DNA of 64,000 nt from Lysinibacillus mangiferihumi (GTDB lineage: Bacteria; Bacillota; Bacilli; Bacillales_A; Planococcaceae): contig NZ_PYWM01000018.1 in NCBI RefSeq assembly GCF_003049665.1, forward strand, positions 42,872 to 106,871. The letters are read 5' to 3'. Below are positions 8,638-17,105 of the stretch, piece by piece. Both the position numbers and the translations under genes were made by a program. The notes beneath the pieces were generated by a model. It was not told the origin of the DNA. It was given only the letters and a program-made list of their open reading frames with translations, and ran no database searches. The first letter of the stretch is position 1. Every line of letters starts with the position of its first letter.

Positions 8638-8663
8638 ATACTATACAGGTAGGGATTGTACAA
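8635..8663 (-). promoter_or_regulatory. Putative promoter for the fused ATPase gene
   Basis: On the minus strand TTGTAC (8663-8658), 17-bp spacer, TATAGT (8640-8635). It is about 65 nt upstream of the ATPase ATG. Confidence 0.5.
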
Positions 8664-8739
8664 TATAACCTGTCATGTAAATTATTTCGTTTGATTTTCA
8701 TACCTTACTACTATAGTAAACGCAGAAAGGAGGAAATAC

Positions 8740-10170
8740 ATGATTAATTTTCAGAATATTAAAAAGTTTGATGGGAATTATTATTTCAAGCGGGTTTTTA
8801 GCGAGATAACGAGGAAACATAGTTATTCAATTGCACTTTTTTTACTAGGATTCCCAGTTCATGTTGTTACATATTTTTTATATTTGTTAAAAAAGGATAA
8901 AAATTTATATGTGCCGTTGTTTGCACAAATGAAACAACAATTTATTTCAGAGGGAAAAGTACATGCTTGGGCAGCGGAATATAGGCTACAGGAACAAACA
9001 AAGGCTGCATTTTTTAATAAATCACTGAATGAACGTCAACTGGATTTGGTTGTTAATCAATTAACAGAACAAAAGCTACATAGAGAAATAGAAAAAATAT
9101 TAACAAAGGATGGTTTAGCAAAGCCTTCCTATAAGAGTTATTTTAGCGAACTGCTTGGAAATCCACTGTTTTTAGTTTTGTCATTTATTCCAGGCGTTTT
9201 TATGTATATTTTCCTTATCTTATGTAGTAACGCATTTAGTCGGTTTATCGTTGAACGTTTAGTTCAAAGTGCCTTTGTCATCGTTGGTGTTGCCACATTA
9301 GTATTTACGATTTTATATTTATCACCATTTGACCCTGCTCGCAATTTGCTAGGTATTGAGGCAACACCTGAACAAGTCGCAAATTTTAATAAAATTTATG
9401 GACTCGATCAACCTTACTTAGTGCAACTATGGCATTCATTATCTGGGCTGTTTACGTTTGATTTAGGCAATTCGTTTGAAGGCAAGGAAAATATTACGCA
9501 AAGTATTATGAATAAATTTCCTGTGACATTGGAAATTGCCCTATTGTCATTACTAATGGCGGTGGCGATTGCCATTCCTGTTGGGATTATCTCAGCGGTA
9601 AGACCAAATTCTTTTGCAGATTATGCGTTTATGTTTATCGCACTTATTGGTTTATCCATACCGAGCTTCTGGCAAGGTTTGATTTTTATTTTAACGTTTT
9701 CATTAAAATTACAATGGTTCCCAGCTACGTATAATCCGCATAATTGGTTATCCATTGTTATGCCAGTTGTTGTATTAGGTACTTCTATTACAGCATCGAT
9801 TGCTCGCATGACAAGGTCGAGCATGCTTGAAGTGATTCATGAGGATTATATTATTACAGCCAAAGCGAAAGGATTGAGTGAGCGCAAGGTTATCACAAAA
9901 CATGCAATTCGCAATGCAATGATTCCTATTGTTACGGTAATCGGTCTGTTATTTGGTGGTATGCTTGGCGGTGCTTCTGTTACAGAGAAAGTATTTAACA
10001 TCAGTGGTATCGGTAGCTATATCGTTGATAAACAATTTATTCCGGATATACCGGCACTCCTTGGAGGGGTTGTCTATATTGCGATTACGATTTCGATAGT
10101 CAACATGGTGATTGATGTGTTATATGCATTCTTTGATCCACGTATTCGTTCAAAAATGAAGAAATCTTAG
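8740..10170 (+). CDS. ABC importer permease 1 (OppB/DppB-like) with long N-terminal extension
   Basis: 476 residues. The C-terminal ~310 residues are a standard DppB/OppB permease (RLVQSAFVIVGVATLVFTILYLSPFDPA, then the EAA-type loop with DYIITAKAKGLSERKV and a final FDPRIRSK). Before it lie about 165 extra residues with a hydrophobic segment near 30-50 (ALFLLGFPVHVVTYFLYLL), a charged helical stretch (60-130) and another hydrophobic segment (about 142-162). Family members are normally about 310 residues, so the extension is unusual. AAGGAGG precedes the ATG. Cotranscribed with the second permease (16-nt gap) and the binding protein. Confidence 0.88.
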   Translation: MINFQNIKKFDGNYYFKRVFSEITRKHSYSIALFLLGFPVHVVTYFLYLLKKDKNLYVPLFAQMKQQFISEGKVHAWAAEYRLQEQTKAAFFNKSLNERQLDLVVNQLTEQKLHREIEKILTKDGLAKPSYKSYFSELLGNPLFLVLSFIPGVFMYIFLILCSNAFSRFIVERLVQSAFVIVGVATLVFTILYLSPFDPARNLLGIEATPEQVANFNKIYGLDQPYLVQLWHSLSGLFTFDLGNSFEGKENITQSIMNKFPVTLEIALLSLLMAVAIAIPVGIISAVRPNSFADYAFMFIALIGLSIPSFWQGLIFILTFSLKLQWFPATYNPHNWLSIVMPVVVLGTSITASIARMTRSSMLEVIHEDYIITAKAKGLSERKVITKHAIRNAMIPIVTVIGLLFGGMLGGASVTEKVFNISGIGSYIVDKQFIPDIPALLGGVVYIAITISIVNMVIDVLYAFFDPRIRSKMKKS

Positions 10171-10186
10171 GAGGAGAGGGTATAGT

Positions 10187-11683
10187 GTGAAATTCATCTC
10201 GAATGTAAAGCTGCTAATGAAAATAACGCAAGAATATGTCAATGCACAGTTTACCATTGTCTTTTCTGCTATTTTTTCAGTGCTGTTTTTACTAAATAGT
10301 TTTAATTTTGCTGACGGTGTATGGCGTCCCTATGTCCTTGGGCTATTTATCATTTACGTTGCTACCACTTTATATGTATGGGTCGCAACGTGGCAAATAA
10401 AAAAGGATTTAGCAAAACACCGAGAAATTCAAAAGCGAACACGACTGCTTGGTTACCCATTAATGCTAACAGTCGTTGTGGGCAATGTTTTTGCAGCAGG
10501 TTTCGGTTTTATGCTCGCAACAAAAAATAAAACGGCAGAATATACTTTTGCTATCTATGCCTTCATTACACAAATTTTTATTATCGGTATTTCGGCACTC
10601 AATTTATTTAAGCCGTATGTAGTCGATACATTTTTATTCGCAATGGGTGCGTTTTTAGCACTCGCTGTCTTTTATGCCGTGATGGCTATACTTGTAGCGC
10701 GTTACGTTACGGCTAGTAATGCGCCAAAATGGATGATACCCCTTGGTGTGGTGTTACTTTTACCTACACTAACTGGCAATTTATTTTCATTACTGCTTGG
10801 CTTGACATTAATTAAAAAAGCGCGCAATACAGATCCATCGGCAGTAGAAAAATGGCAAAAAATATGGAATAAAATCTTGCGCAATATGATGGCTGTATTC
10901 GGCATGTTCTTTATTATTTTTATGTTCTCGCTGTCAGTCGTGAGTTCATGGACATTTGATTACGATTTTGCCGTGCAAAATAATTATAGTGCCTTGCTAC
11001 AGACGCCATCTTTAGACTATCCGCTCGGGACTGATAATTTTGGTCGGGATTTATTTTCTAGAATCGTATTTGGTGCTCAAATTTCATTAATCGTTGGTTT
11101 CTTTTCTACGATTATACCAGCTGTAATAGGAGGAGCACTCGGTGCGTTTTCAGGCTATTACGGAAAAAATACAGATAACATTATCATGCGTTTGCTAGAT
11201 ATTTTATATGCTATCCCAGGCATTTTACTAGCTATTGCAATTATTGCAGCATTTGGTGCAAATACAGTGAACTTAATTATTGCATTAAGTGTAGGGGCTA
11301 TTCCAACCTATGCAAGAACGATGCGCGCCAATGTGATGCAAATTGCCAATTTTGAATTTGTTGAATCAGCAAAGGCGCTAGGCGTATCAGATGCCGCCAT
11401 TATTTTTAAACATATCGTACCGAACGCTCTTGCTCCGATGATAGTAAAAGCGACTTTAACAATTGGCGGAGCGGTCATTTCGACTAGTAGTTTAAGCTTC
11501 CTTGGACTCGGTATAGAGCCGCATATACCAGAATGGGGCAATATTTTAAAAGTTGGTAGTACGTATTTAGAAACCAATGCTTATGTGGCTATTTTCCCAG
11601 GGTTATGCATTATGTTACTCGTCTTATCGTTTAATTTTTTCGGCGATGGATTACGCGATGCCCTTGATCCTAAAACAAATTAA
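10187..11683 (+). CDS. ABC importer permease 2 (OppC/DppC-like) with multi-helix N-terminal extension
   Basis: 498 residues starting at GTG 10187 behind AGGAGAGG. The C-terminal ~270 residues are a DppC/OppC permease: YPLGTDNFGRDLFSRIVFGAQISL, the EAA-type loop EFVESAKALGVSDAAIIFKHIVPNALAP, and LSFLGLGIEPHIPEWG. The N-terminal ~225 residues contain about five or six additional hydrophobic helices (e.g. FTIVFSAIFSVLFLLNSF, LFIIYVATTLYVWVATW, YTFAIYAFITQIFIIGISALNLF), which standard OppC proteins of about 300 residues lack. Together with the extended partner permease this gives a transporter with an unusually large membrane domain. Confidence 0.88.
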   Translation: MKFISNVKLLMKITQEYVNAQFTIVFSAIFSVLFLLNSFNFADGVWRPYVLGLFIIYVATTLYVWVATWQIKKDLAKHREIQKRTRLLGYPLMLTVVVGNVFAAGFGFMLATKNKTAEYTFAIYAFITQIFIIGISALNLFKPYVVDTFLFAMGAFLALAVFYAVMAILVARYVTASNAPKWMIPLGVVLLLPTLTGNLFSLLLGLTLIKKARNTDPSAVEKWQKIWNKILRNMMAVFGMFFIIFMFSLSVVSSWTFDYDFAVQNNYSALLQTPSLDYPLGTDNFGRDLFSRIVFGAQISLIVGFFSTIIPAVIGGALGAFSGYYGKNTDNIIMRLLDILYAIPGILLAIAIIAAFGANTVNLIIALSVGAIPTYARTMRANVMQIANFEFVESAKALGVSDAAIIFKHIVPNALAPMIVKATLTIGGAVISTSSLSFLGLGIEPHIPEWGNILKVGSTYLETNAYVAIFPGLCIMLLVLSFNFFGDGLRDALDPKTN

Positions 11684-11707
11684 CTTATTATATTGGAGGA
11701 AAAGACA

Positions 11708-13519
11708 ATGAACAAAAAATTATTTACATTGGCTACATCAGCAACTGTTGCTGCGGTTGCGTTAGCTGGTTGTGTAGAAACAAAATCAAATGTAGAAAAT
11801 AAAGATGATAAATCAGAAACAGCTAGTACTAAACCAGTTCTTGAAGTGCTAGGGATGGCTTCACAAGAACAAGATATGAATATTGTACGAGACCAATTAG
11901 TGAAAAATGGTTTTGAAGTAAAGTTAAATATTCAACCAGACTACGGTTCTTACTCGGCACAAAAAGATGCTGGTAACTATGATGTAGCGGTATCTAGCTG
12001 GACAACTGTAACCGGCAATCCAGACTATGCAGTGCGTGGGTTATTCAGAACAAATGGAAGTTCTAGTGTACATGCCGATGCTACTGTCGATAAATTAATA
12101 GATGAAGCCAGTACGTTAACGGGGGATGCTGCAAAAGAGAAGTATAAAGAGCTAGAGCAAGCATTAGTGTTTGATAATGCGTATATTGCGCCATTATATA
12201 TTTCTCAAAAGTTCCAAGGTATTTATGCAAAAGAAGTAAACCCAGACACTGTACGTTTATCAAAATCACGTGCACAAGCATGGGAAACAATTTCATTTAA
12301 TGATACCGCTAAAAATGCAACAGATACATTAGTTTTACATCAAGGGATTGCTTCCTTAACTTCTCTTGACCCGGTAAAAGGAAATGACGGTTCCATTAAT
12401 ACATTAAATACAAATATGTATGTACGATTAGTGAATTTATCTGATACGGATGAGGTCGTTTCTAATGGTTCACTATCCTATAATCACGCTATTTCCGAAA
12501 ATAACAAAGAATACTATTTCGTCTTACGTGATGATATCAATTTTGCTAAGGTGGAAAATGGCAAAGCGGTAGATACTGGCGATTTAGTATCGGCTGAAGA
12601 CGTTGTATTCTCTTTACAACGTGCAAAAGATCAAAATTCAGTACCAGATCACCGCACATACTCTATTCATGAGAATATTGATTCTGTAGAAATTGTTTCA
12701 GATATAACTGCACTTGAAGCAGTGAAAACGGCTGACGGTCAATCAGTTTTAGATGAATTATCGGCTAAACTTCCTGCAGCGATTGCACAAGTTGTAACGG
12801 ACGAAGCGAGTGTAGACAATGCAGCAGGTAAATATCAAGTTGTGAAAATTACAACACCGAATCCTTTCCCACAAGTGCTAAACTATTTAGCTCACCAATC
12901 GGGCGGAATTGTGTCTGAAGCGGCAGTTAAAGCAGTCAATACATTTGACGTAGCAAGTTATGACCCAAATGTAAATGTGGCATACGGTGACCAAGCTACT
13001 GTAACGGAAGGGGCAACATATGCCAATCATTTAGCGGCATCTGGACCTTACATTTTAGTTCAAAAAAATGATTATGAAGCAACGTTTGTCAAAAATCCAG
13101 CTTACCAAGTAGGGACTGAAAACGAGCCGAAAATTAATCATATTAACGTTCGATTCATTGAAGATAATGACTCAGCACTTTCTGCTCTACGTAATGGTGA
13201 AATTGACGTATTACAATCTGTGCCTGAAACGAAAATTGATGTTGTAAAAGGTGATGCAAACTTAGCGTTAAAAACAGCGGATAGTAATGCCGTATCATAT
13301 TTACTAATCAATCCAAAAGGCCGTGAAGTTTCGAAATCTACAGACTTGCGTAAAGCCATCCTTTACTCTATCAACCAAGATGAATTTATTAGTTTCTATC
13401 AAGGTAATAAAAAACCAGCCGTTTCAACAGTTTCCCCACTTGTTGACACAGGCCTAAAATTAACAGCAGATAGCACAAAGGTCAAAGAATTTCTAAGTGC
13501 TTATAAAGCTAGTAAATAA
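11708..13519 (+). CDS. Peptide-type ABC solute-binding lipoprotein, apparently circularly permuted
   Basis: About 603 residues with a lipoprotein signal (lipobox LAGC, Cys22). The ATG at 11708 is chosen because GGAGG lies 9 nt upstream. The upstream in-frame TTG at 11693 contains that ribosome site. The domain order is unusual. Residues about 45-195 look like the C-terminal lobe of family-5 binding proteins (GFEVKLNI...YGSYSAQKDAGNYDVAVSSW, VDKLIDEAS, KYKELEQALV..NAYIAPLYISQ). After that comes what is normally the mature N-terminus (LVLHQGIASLTSLDPVKG, YYFVLRDDINFA, SAEDVVFSLQRA). The chain ends shortly after LRKAILYSINQDEFI, where the C-lobe would normally begin. This reads as a circular permutation. 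Role: ligand capture for the permeases encoded upstream. Confidence 0.88.
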   Translation: MNKKLFTLATSATVAAVALAGCVETKSNVENKDDKSETASTKPVLEVLGMASQEQDMNIVRDQLVKNGFEVKLNIQPDYGSYSAQKDAGNYDVAVSSWTTVTGNPDYAVRGLFRTNGSSSVHADATVDKLIDEASTLTGDAAKEKYKELEQALVFDNAYIAPLYISQKFQGIYAKEVNPDTVRLSKSRAQAWETISFNDTAKNATDTLVLHQGIASLTSLDPVKGNDGSINTLNTNMYVRLVNLSDTDEVVSNGSLSYNHAISENNKEYYFVLRDDINFAKVENGKAVDTGDLVSAEDVVFSLQRAKDQNSVPDHRTYSIHENIDSVEIVSDITALEAVKTADGQSVLDELSAKLPAAIAQVVTDEASVDNAAGKYQVVKITTPNPFPQVLNYLAHQSGGIVSEAAVKAVNTFDVASYDPNVNVAYGDQATVTEGATYANHLAASGPYILVQKNDYEATFVKNPAYQVGTENEPKINHINVRFIEDNDSALSALRNGEIDVLQSVPETKIDVVKGDANLALKTADSNAVSYLLINPKGREVSKSTDLRKAILYSINQDEFISFYQGNKKPAVSTVSPLVDTGLKLTADSTKVKEFLSAYKASK

Positions 13520-13539
13520 AGTATCTGCCACTTTATGCA

Positions 13540-13582
13540 AAGCACTTCAAAGCCATTTTTTATGGTTGAAGTGCTTTTTTTA
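13540..13582 (+). terminator. Terminator of the permease/binding-protein operon
   Basis: Stem AGCACTTCAA/TTGAAGTGCT with inner pairs GCCAT/ATGGT, followed by seven T residues. Confidence 0.85.
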
Positions 13583-13672
13583 GTACAAAGATACATTATT
13601 TGTTTAAAATTGGAACTTTTCTGAGTTTTAATCGTATATGGAGAAAAAAGATAAAGAAGGGGAGTGAGGCAT

Positions 13673-14011
13673 ATGCGAAAGAAAGATGTACTTATTATGC
13701 TAGTCACTTTGATTGTAGAAGGAATCATTACTTACTTGATTGCATCGTTTTTCTCTGTTCGATTTATCGAAATTATGTTTTTTGTTGGCTTTGCCATTGC
13801 ATGTGGAATTTTTTACCTTTCTAGTAGTGGTGGACCAATGGCTAGATACAATGAAGTTCAAGTTACTGCGCAAACAGGAATCATTCACAAAAGCGAGGGA
13901 TTTACTACCAAGAAAGGTCCGATATTTTTGGCTTCTGTATTATTTTGTTTAATTGGACTGGTGTTTTTTCTCCTACTAATTGCAGAGATTATTCCACCTA
14001 GTGCAAAGTAA
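13673..14011 (+). CDS. Small integral membrane protein (112 aa)
   Basis: 112 residues with three hydrophobic segments (LIMLVTLIVEGIITYLIASFF, IMFFVGFAIACGIFYL, IFLASVLFCLIGLVFFLLLIAEII). A Ser/Gly-rich polar loop lies between the second and third. GGAGTGAG lies 4-8 nt before the ATG at 13673. The layout is reminiscent of DUF3899 proteins, but I do not claim that assignment. It is monocistronic, followed by a terminator at 14067. Function unknown. Confidence 0.6.
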   Translation: MRKKDVLIMLVTLIVEGIITYLIASFFSVRFIEIMFFVGFAIACGIFYLSSSGGPMARYNEVQVTAQTGIIHKSEGFTTKKGPIFLASVLFCLIGLVFFLLLIAEIIPPSAK

Positions 14012-14066
14012 TATAGAAAAGTTATGCAGCTTTTATTCCGACATTTAAAAATACTTTACTTCCATT

Positions 14067-14109
14067 AAAAAGCCCTTCTACCATTATCCAACGGTTAGAA
14101 GGGCTTTTG
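14067..14109 (+). terminator. Rho-independent terminator
   Basis: Stem AAAAGCCCTTCTA/TAGAAGGGCTTTT around a short loop. It ends the 112-residue membrane protein gene. Confidence 0.75.
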
Positions 14110-14225
14110 CTGTTGACATGATAAACCAAAATAGAGGACATTCTAGTGTCAGTTGTAAATCAACGTAACGAATAATTCGCATAGTAATTGGAAAGTACTT
14201 TAAGAAAAAGTCGGAGTTGATTGTT

Positions 14226-14426
14226 TTGATATTTAATCAAGATAAAGAAATTTACTGCTATAGCTGTCGTAAAAAAACGGTCTTTACATGTAAAGATCGA
14301 CACAATAAAAGCGGAGTAGAAAGTCATTGCAGTGAATGTAGCGGCATTTGGTTTGAATGGCAAAATCGAGCCGTTGAGCGAGAAATGGAAAAGTGGGTTG
14401 AATATAACCACAAAATCGTCAATTAA
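14226..14426 (+). CDS. Small zinc-ribbon-like protein
   Basis: About 66 residues starting at TTG 14226 (GGAG about 11 nt upstream; an earlier in-frame TTG at 14217 is too close to the ribosome site). It contains two Cys pairs, CYSC and HCSEC, around a basic stretch (RKKTVFTCKDRHNKS), the layout of a zinc ribbon. The C-terminus is charged and helical (WQNRAVEREMEKW). The overlapping minus-strand frame at 14160-14441 looks like a shadow. Function unknown. Confidence 0.55.
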   Translation: MIFNQDKEIYCYSCRKKTVFTCKDRHNKSGVESHCSECSGIWFEWQNRAVEREMEKWVEYNHKIVN

Positions 14427-14635
14427 TACTAGTATTTCCATAAAAAAATGGTATTCTTCCTTGTAAAATATTAGATGAAAAGAAAAACCTTGCTTAAAAT
14501 ATTACGATATTTTACTTAAATATGATATAAATTATCCATTTCAATCACCTGTTTAGTACTTAAGGTTTGCTAATATGGCTATGTCTGATTTAGTTGTATA
14601 TAATAAAATAAAGTTAACGCGTGAAGGTGATTGTA

Positions 14636-15535
14636 TTGGACGACATAGTCATAACAGGGTATGGCATTAAAGCTCCTGGAATTCTAGATAAACATAGTTT
14701 TTTAAATGTATAAAAAAGGTATTTGTACACAGTGTAATTTAAATAATGCTCATCAGCCTCAAGCAAACATCGTTGCGGGCGTGATTGATCAGAACTTTCA
14801 GGAGATTAATGGCATAAATTATCGCGACATCCACGTTCTGTAAGAATGGCAATTGCCGCGACATTGGATGCAATTGAAATGGCAAATTTAAAAGATGTTC
14901 AACCGCATCGAATAGGTGTCATTATGGGTACATCCGCTGGAGCGATTTTGGAAATCGAAAAATATGCTGCGGATGGTTTTGATTTAAGAAAATTCCCTAT
15001 TCATGGGGTTGCGCTTGTTGATACCCACACGCTTTCGAGCTCTGTTGCAGAAGCTATCGGATCGTGTGGTTCTGCATTTACCGTCATAACTGGTTGCAGT
15101 GCTAGTTTAGATGCCATTTTAATAGGGAAACAATTATTAGAGTCTGGAAGTGTTGATGCTTGCATTGTAGGAGGAACAGAGGCTCCTTTAGGCCAATGGA
15201 CAATTAATGGCTTTAAAAAATTGAGGTCTCTTTCAACAGAGAGCTCAATCGAAAAAAGCGGGTGTTCCCTTTTCAACACTGCATCAAGGCTTTGTTTTAT
15301 CCGAGGGAGCTGGCGTTATGATTTTAGAACGTAGACAATCTGCAAATGCACAAGGGCAGAGCATTTATGGGAAGGTTGAGCGTGTTATTTCGAGAAATGA
15401 AGGGCAGAAACTATTAAATTCTGATAGTACTGGTAGACATATGTTAGACGTTTTTCAAGAAACGGTTGGGGATACACTACCAAGTTATATAAACAGTCAG
15501 GCACTAGGCATAGCATTGAATGATCAAATCGATAA
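14636..15535 (+). pseudogene. Decayed beta-ketoacyl-ACP synthase gene
   Basis: Starting at a TTG behind GAAGGTGA, translation gives DDIVITGYGIKAPG, the opening of a ketoacyl synthase. It is interrupted by a stop near 14710 and frameshifts near 14825 and 15255. Across frames the family is clear: RMAIAATLDAIEMA, the active-site region TGCSASLDAI (nucleophile Cys kept), ACIVGGTEAPL and GFVLSEGAGVMILERR. The catalytic histidine motifs of the C-terminal half are lost, because the reading runs into PAS-domain sequence at about 15520-15535. At least three frameshifts and a deletion fusion make it nonfunctional. Whether it served fatty acid or secondary metabolism cannot be told. Confidence 0.75.
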
Positions 15536-16961
15536 AAGAAGAAGCTATTACATCCGCTTCGGGGGAAGTTGTATGGGTACAAACGGTCAAAGTTCCGATT
15601 CATATCAATGATAGTGCTACATTACTGGCAGTTTCAACTGATATTACGGAACGCAAGCGCTATGAAGATGAAATCAAGTTTCAAGCTAATCATGATGCAT
15701 TAACAGGGTTACCAAATAGAAGGATGTTCAATGAAGATTTAATAGTGCAGCAAAACTTAAAGGAAGTCAAAATGCCATATTGTTCTTTGATCTAGATCGT
15801 TTTAAATATATCAATGATTCACTTGGGCATGATGTGGGTGATCTCTTATTGATTGAAGTATCAAGGCGTATTGAAATATTGCTAAAAGAAAAACATAGCA
15901 AGGCAACGATCTATCGACTCGGTGGAGATGAATTTACCATTTTACTGCCTGATTATGATGCTACTGAAAGTGAGAGATTTGCTAAAGATTTGTTATATCG
16001 ATTTAATACAGCGTTTTGGATTGATGGAAGTGAGTATTTCATTACACCAAGTATTGGTATTAGCACTTTCCCTAATGATGGGTATGATGCGAATACATTG
16101 ATTAAGCATGCAGATACAGCCATGTACTACGTAAAAGAACGAGGGAAAAATAACTATCAATTATTTACTTCAGAAATGCAACAACACTTCTATCGAAAGA
16201 TGATGCTTGAAAAGCAATTACGAACAGCATTAGATAATGAGGAGTTTGAGCTTTATTACCAGCCTATTATTGATGTGAAAACGAATGAAATTATTGCTAT
16301 GGAATCACTCATTAGATGGAATAATGAGGTGCTTGGTCAAGTTACCCCAGATGAATTTATTTCGGTTATGGAAGAAACAGGGATGATTATTCCGATAGGT
16401 AAATGGATATTGACTACAGCCATAGCACAAACTGCCCGTTGGCACAATGAAACAAATAAGCCTTTAAAAATAAGTATTAATGTATCGGTGAAGCAGCTGC
16501 TTGAATCAACATTTGTAGAAAATGTTAAGCAAGCAATAGAGAATGCTTCATTCGATGCATCCTATGTTGTGTTGGAGATTACGGAGAGTATTGCGATGTA
16601 CGCTGAGTCAATGATTGAAAAATTATATGCATTGAAAAAACAAGGAATCAGTCTATCAATGGATGATTTCGGCACAGGCTATTCATCGCTTAGTTATTTA
16701 AATAAATATCCATTGGATTCCTTAAAAATTGATAAATCATTTGTTATTGGGATGAACCAAGATGATGAAAACAAAGCGCTTGTCAAAACCATTATAGCGA
16801 TAGCCAAGCAGCTCGATTTAAAAGTAATAGCGGAAGGAGTAGAAGGGGCGGAAGAATACGAATTCTTAGCCGAAATTGGCTGTGACTATGCGCAAGGTTA
16901 TTTGTATAGCCGACCACTGCCTGTCGCAGCATTTAAAGCGCAATGGCTTAGCATTAACTGA
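15520..16961 (+). pseudogene. PAS-GGDEF-EAL cyclic-di-GMP turnover gene, N-terminally truncated and frameshifted
   Basis: A PAS C-terminal part (SASGEVVWVQTVKVPI...LAVSTDITERKR) leads into a GGDEF domain. The frame breaks near 15760-15780: NHDALTGLPNRRMF is in one frame and LFFDLDRFKYINDSLGHDVG in the next. Beyond the break everything is intact. The diguanylate cyclase motif YRLGGDEFTIL is canonical. The EAL domain has ESL in place of EAL but keeps NVSVKQL, LEITES, DDFGTGYSS, KIDKSF, AEGVE and AQGY, so phosphodiesterase residues appear retained. The 393-residue downstream part (15780-16961) could only be made with its own start. The 5' end is fused to ketoacyl synthase debris. Confidence 0.75.
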
Positions 16962-16999
16962 TGTACTTCCTATCCATTAACAGTTAAAATTTGTTAGCT

Positions 17000-17026
17000 A
17001 GGCTTTCTCTTTTTGAGGAAGCCTTT
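17000..17026 (+). terminator. Rho-independent terminator
   Basis: Stem AGGCTTTCTC/GAGGAAGCCT with a T-rich loop, followed by TTTG. The T tract is short. Confidence 0.5.
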
Positions 17027-17105
17027 GCTATAATTACAATAATTGTATTGCGACTATACGGTTGAACAAAATAGTGGAGATAGACAAATAGATTAAAAGG
17101 AGCGA

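Noticed and set aside
13600..13952. Overlapping frames of 60-75 residues
   Set aside because: Shadows of the small membrane protein at 13673-14011.
14160..14441. Minus-strand ORF of 93 residues
   Set aside because: Antisense to the zinc-ribbon gene with Cys pairs; no ribosome site.
15001..15279. Minus-strand ORF of 92 residues
   Set aside because: Shadow of the ketoacyl synthase remnant.
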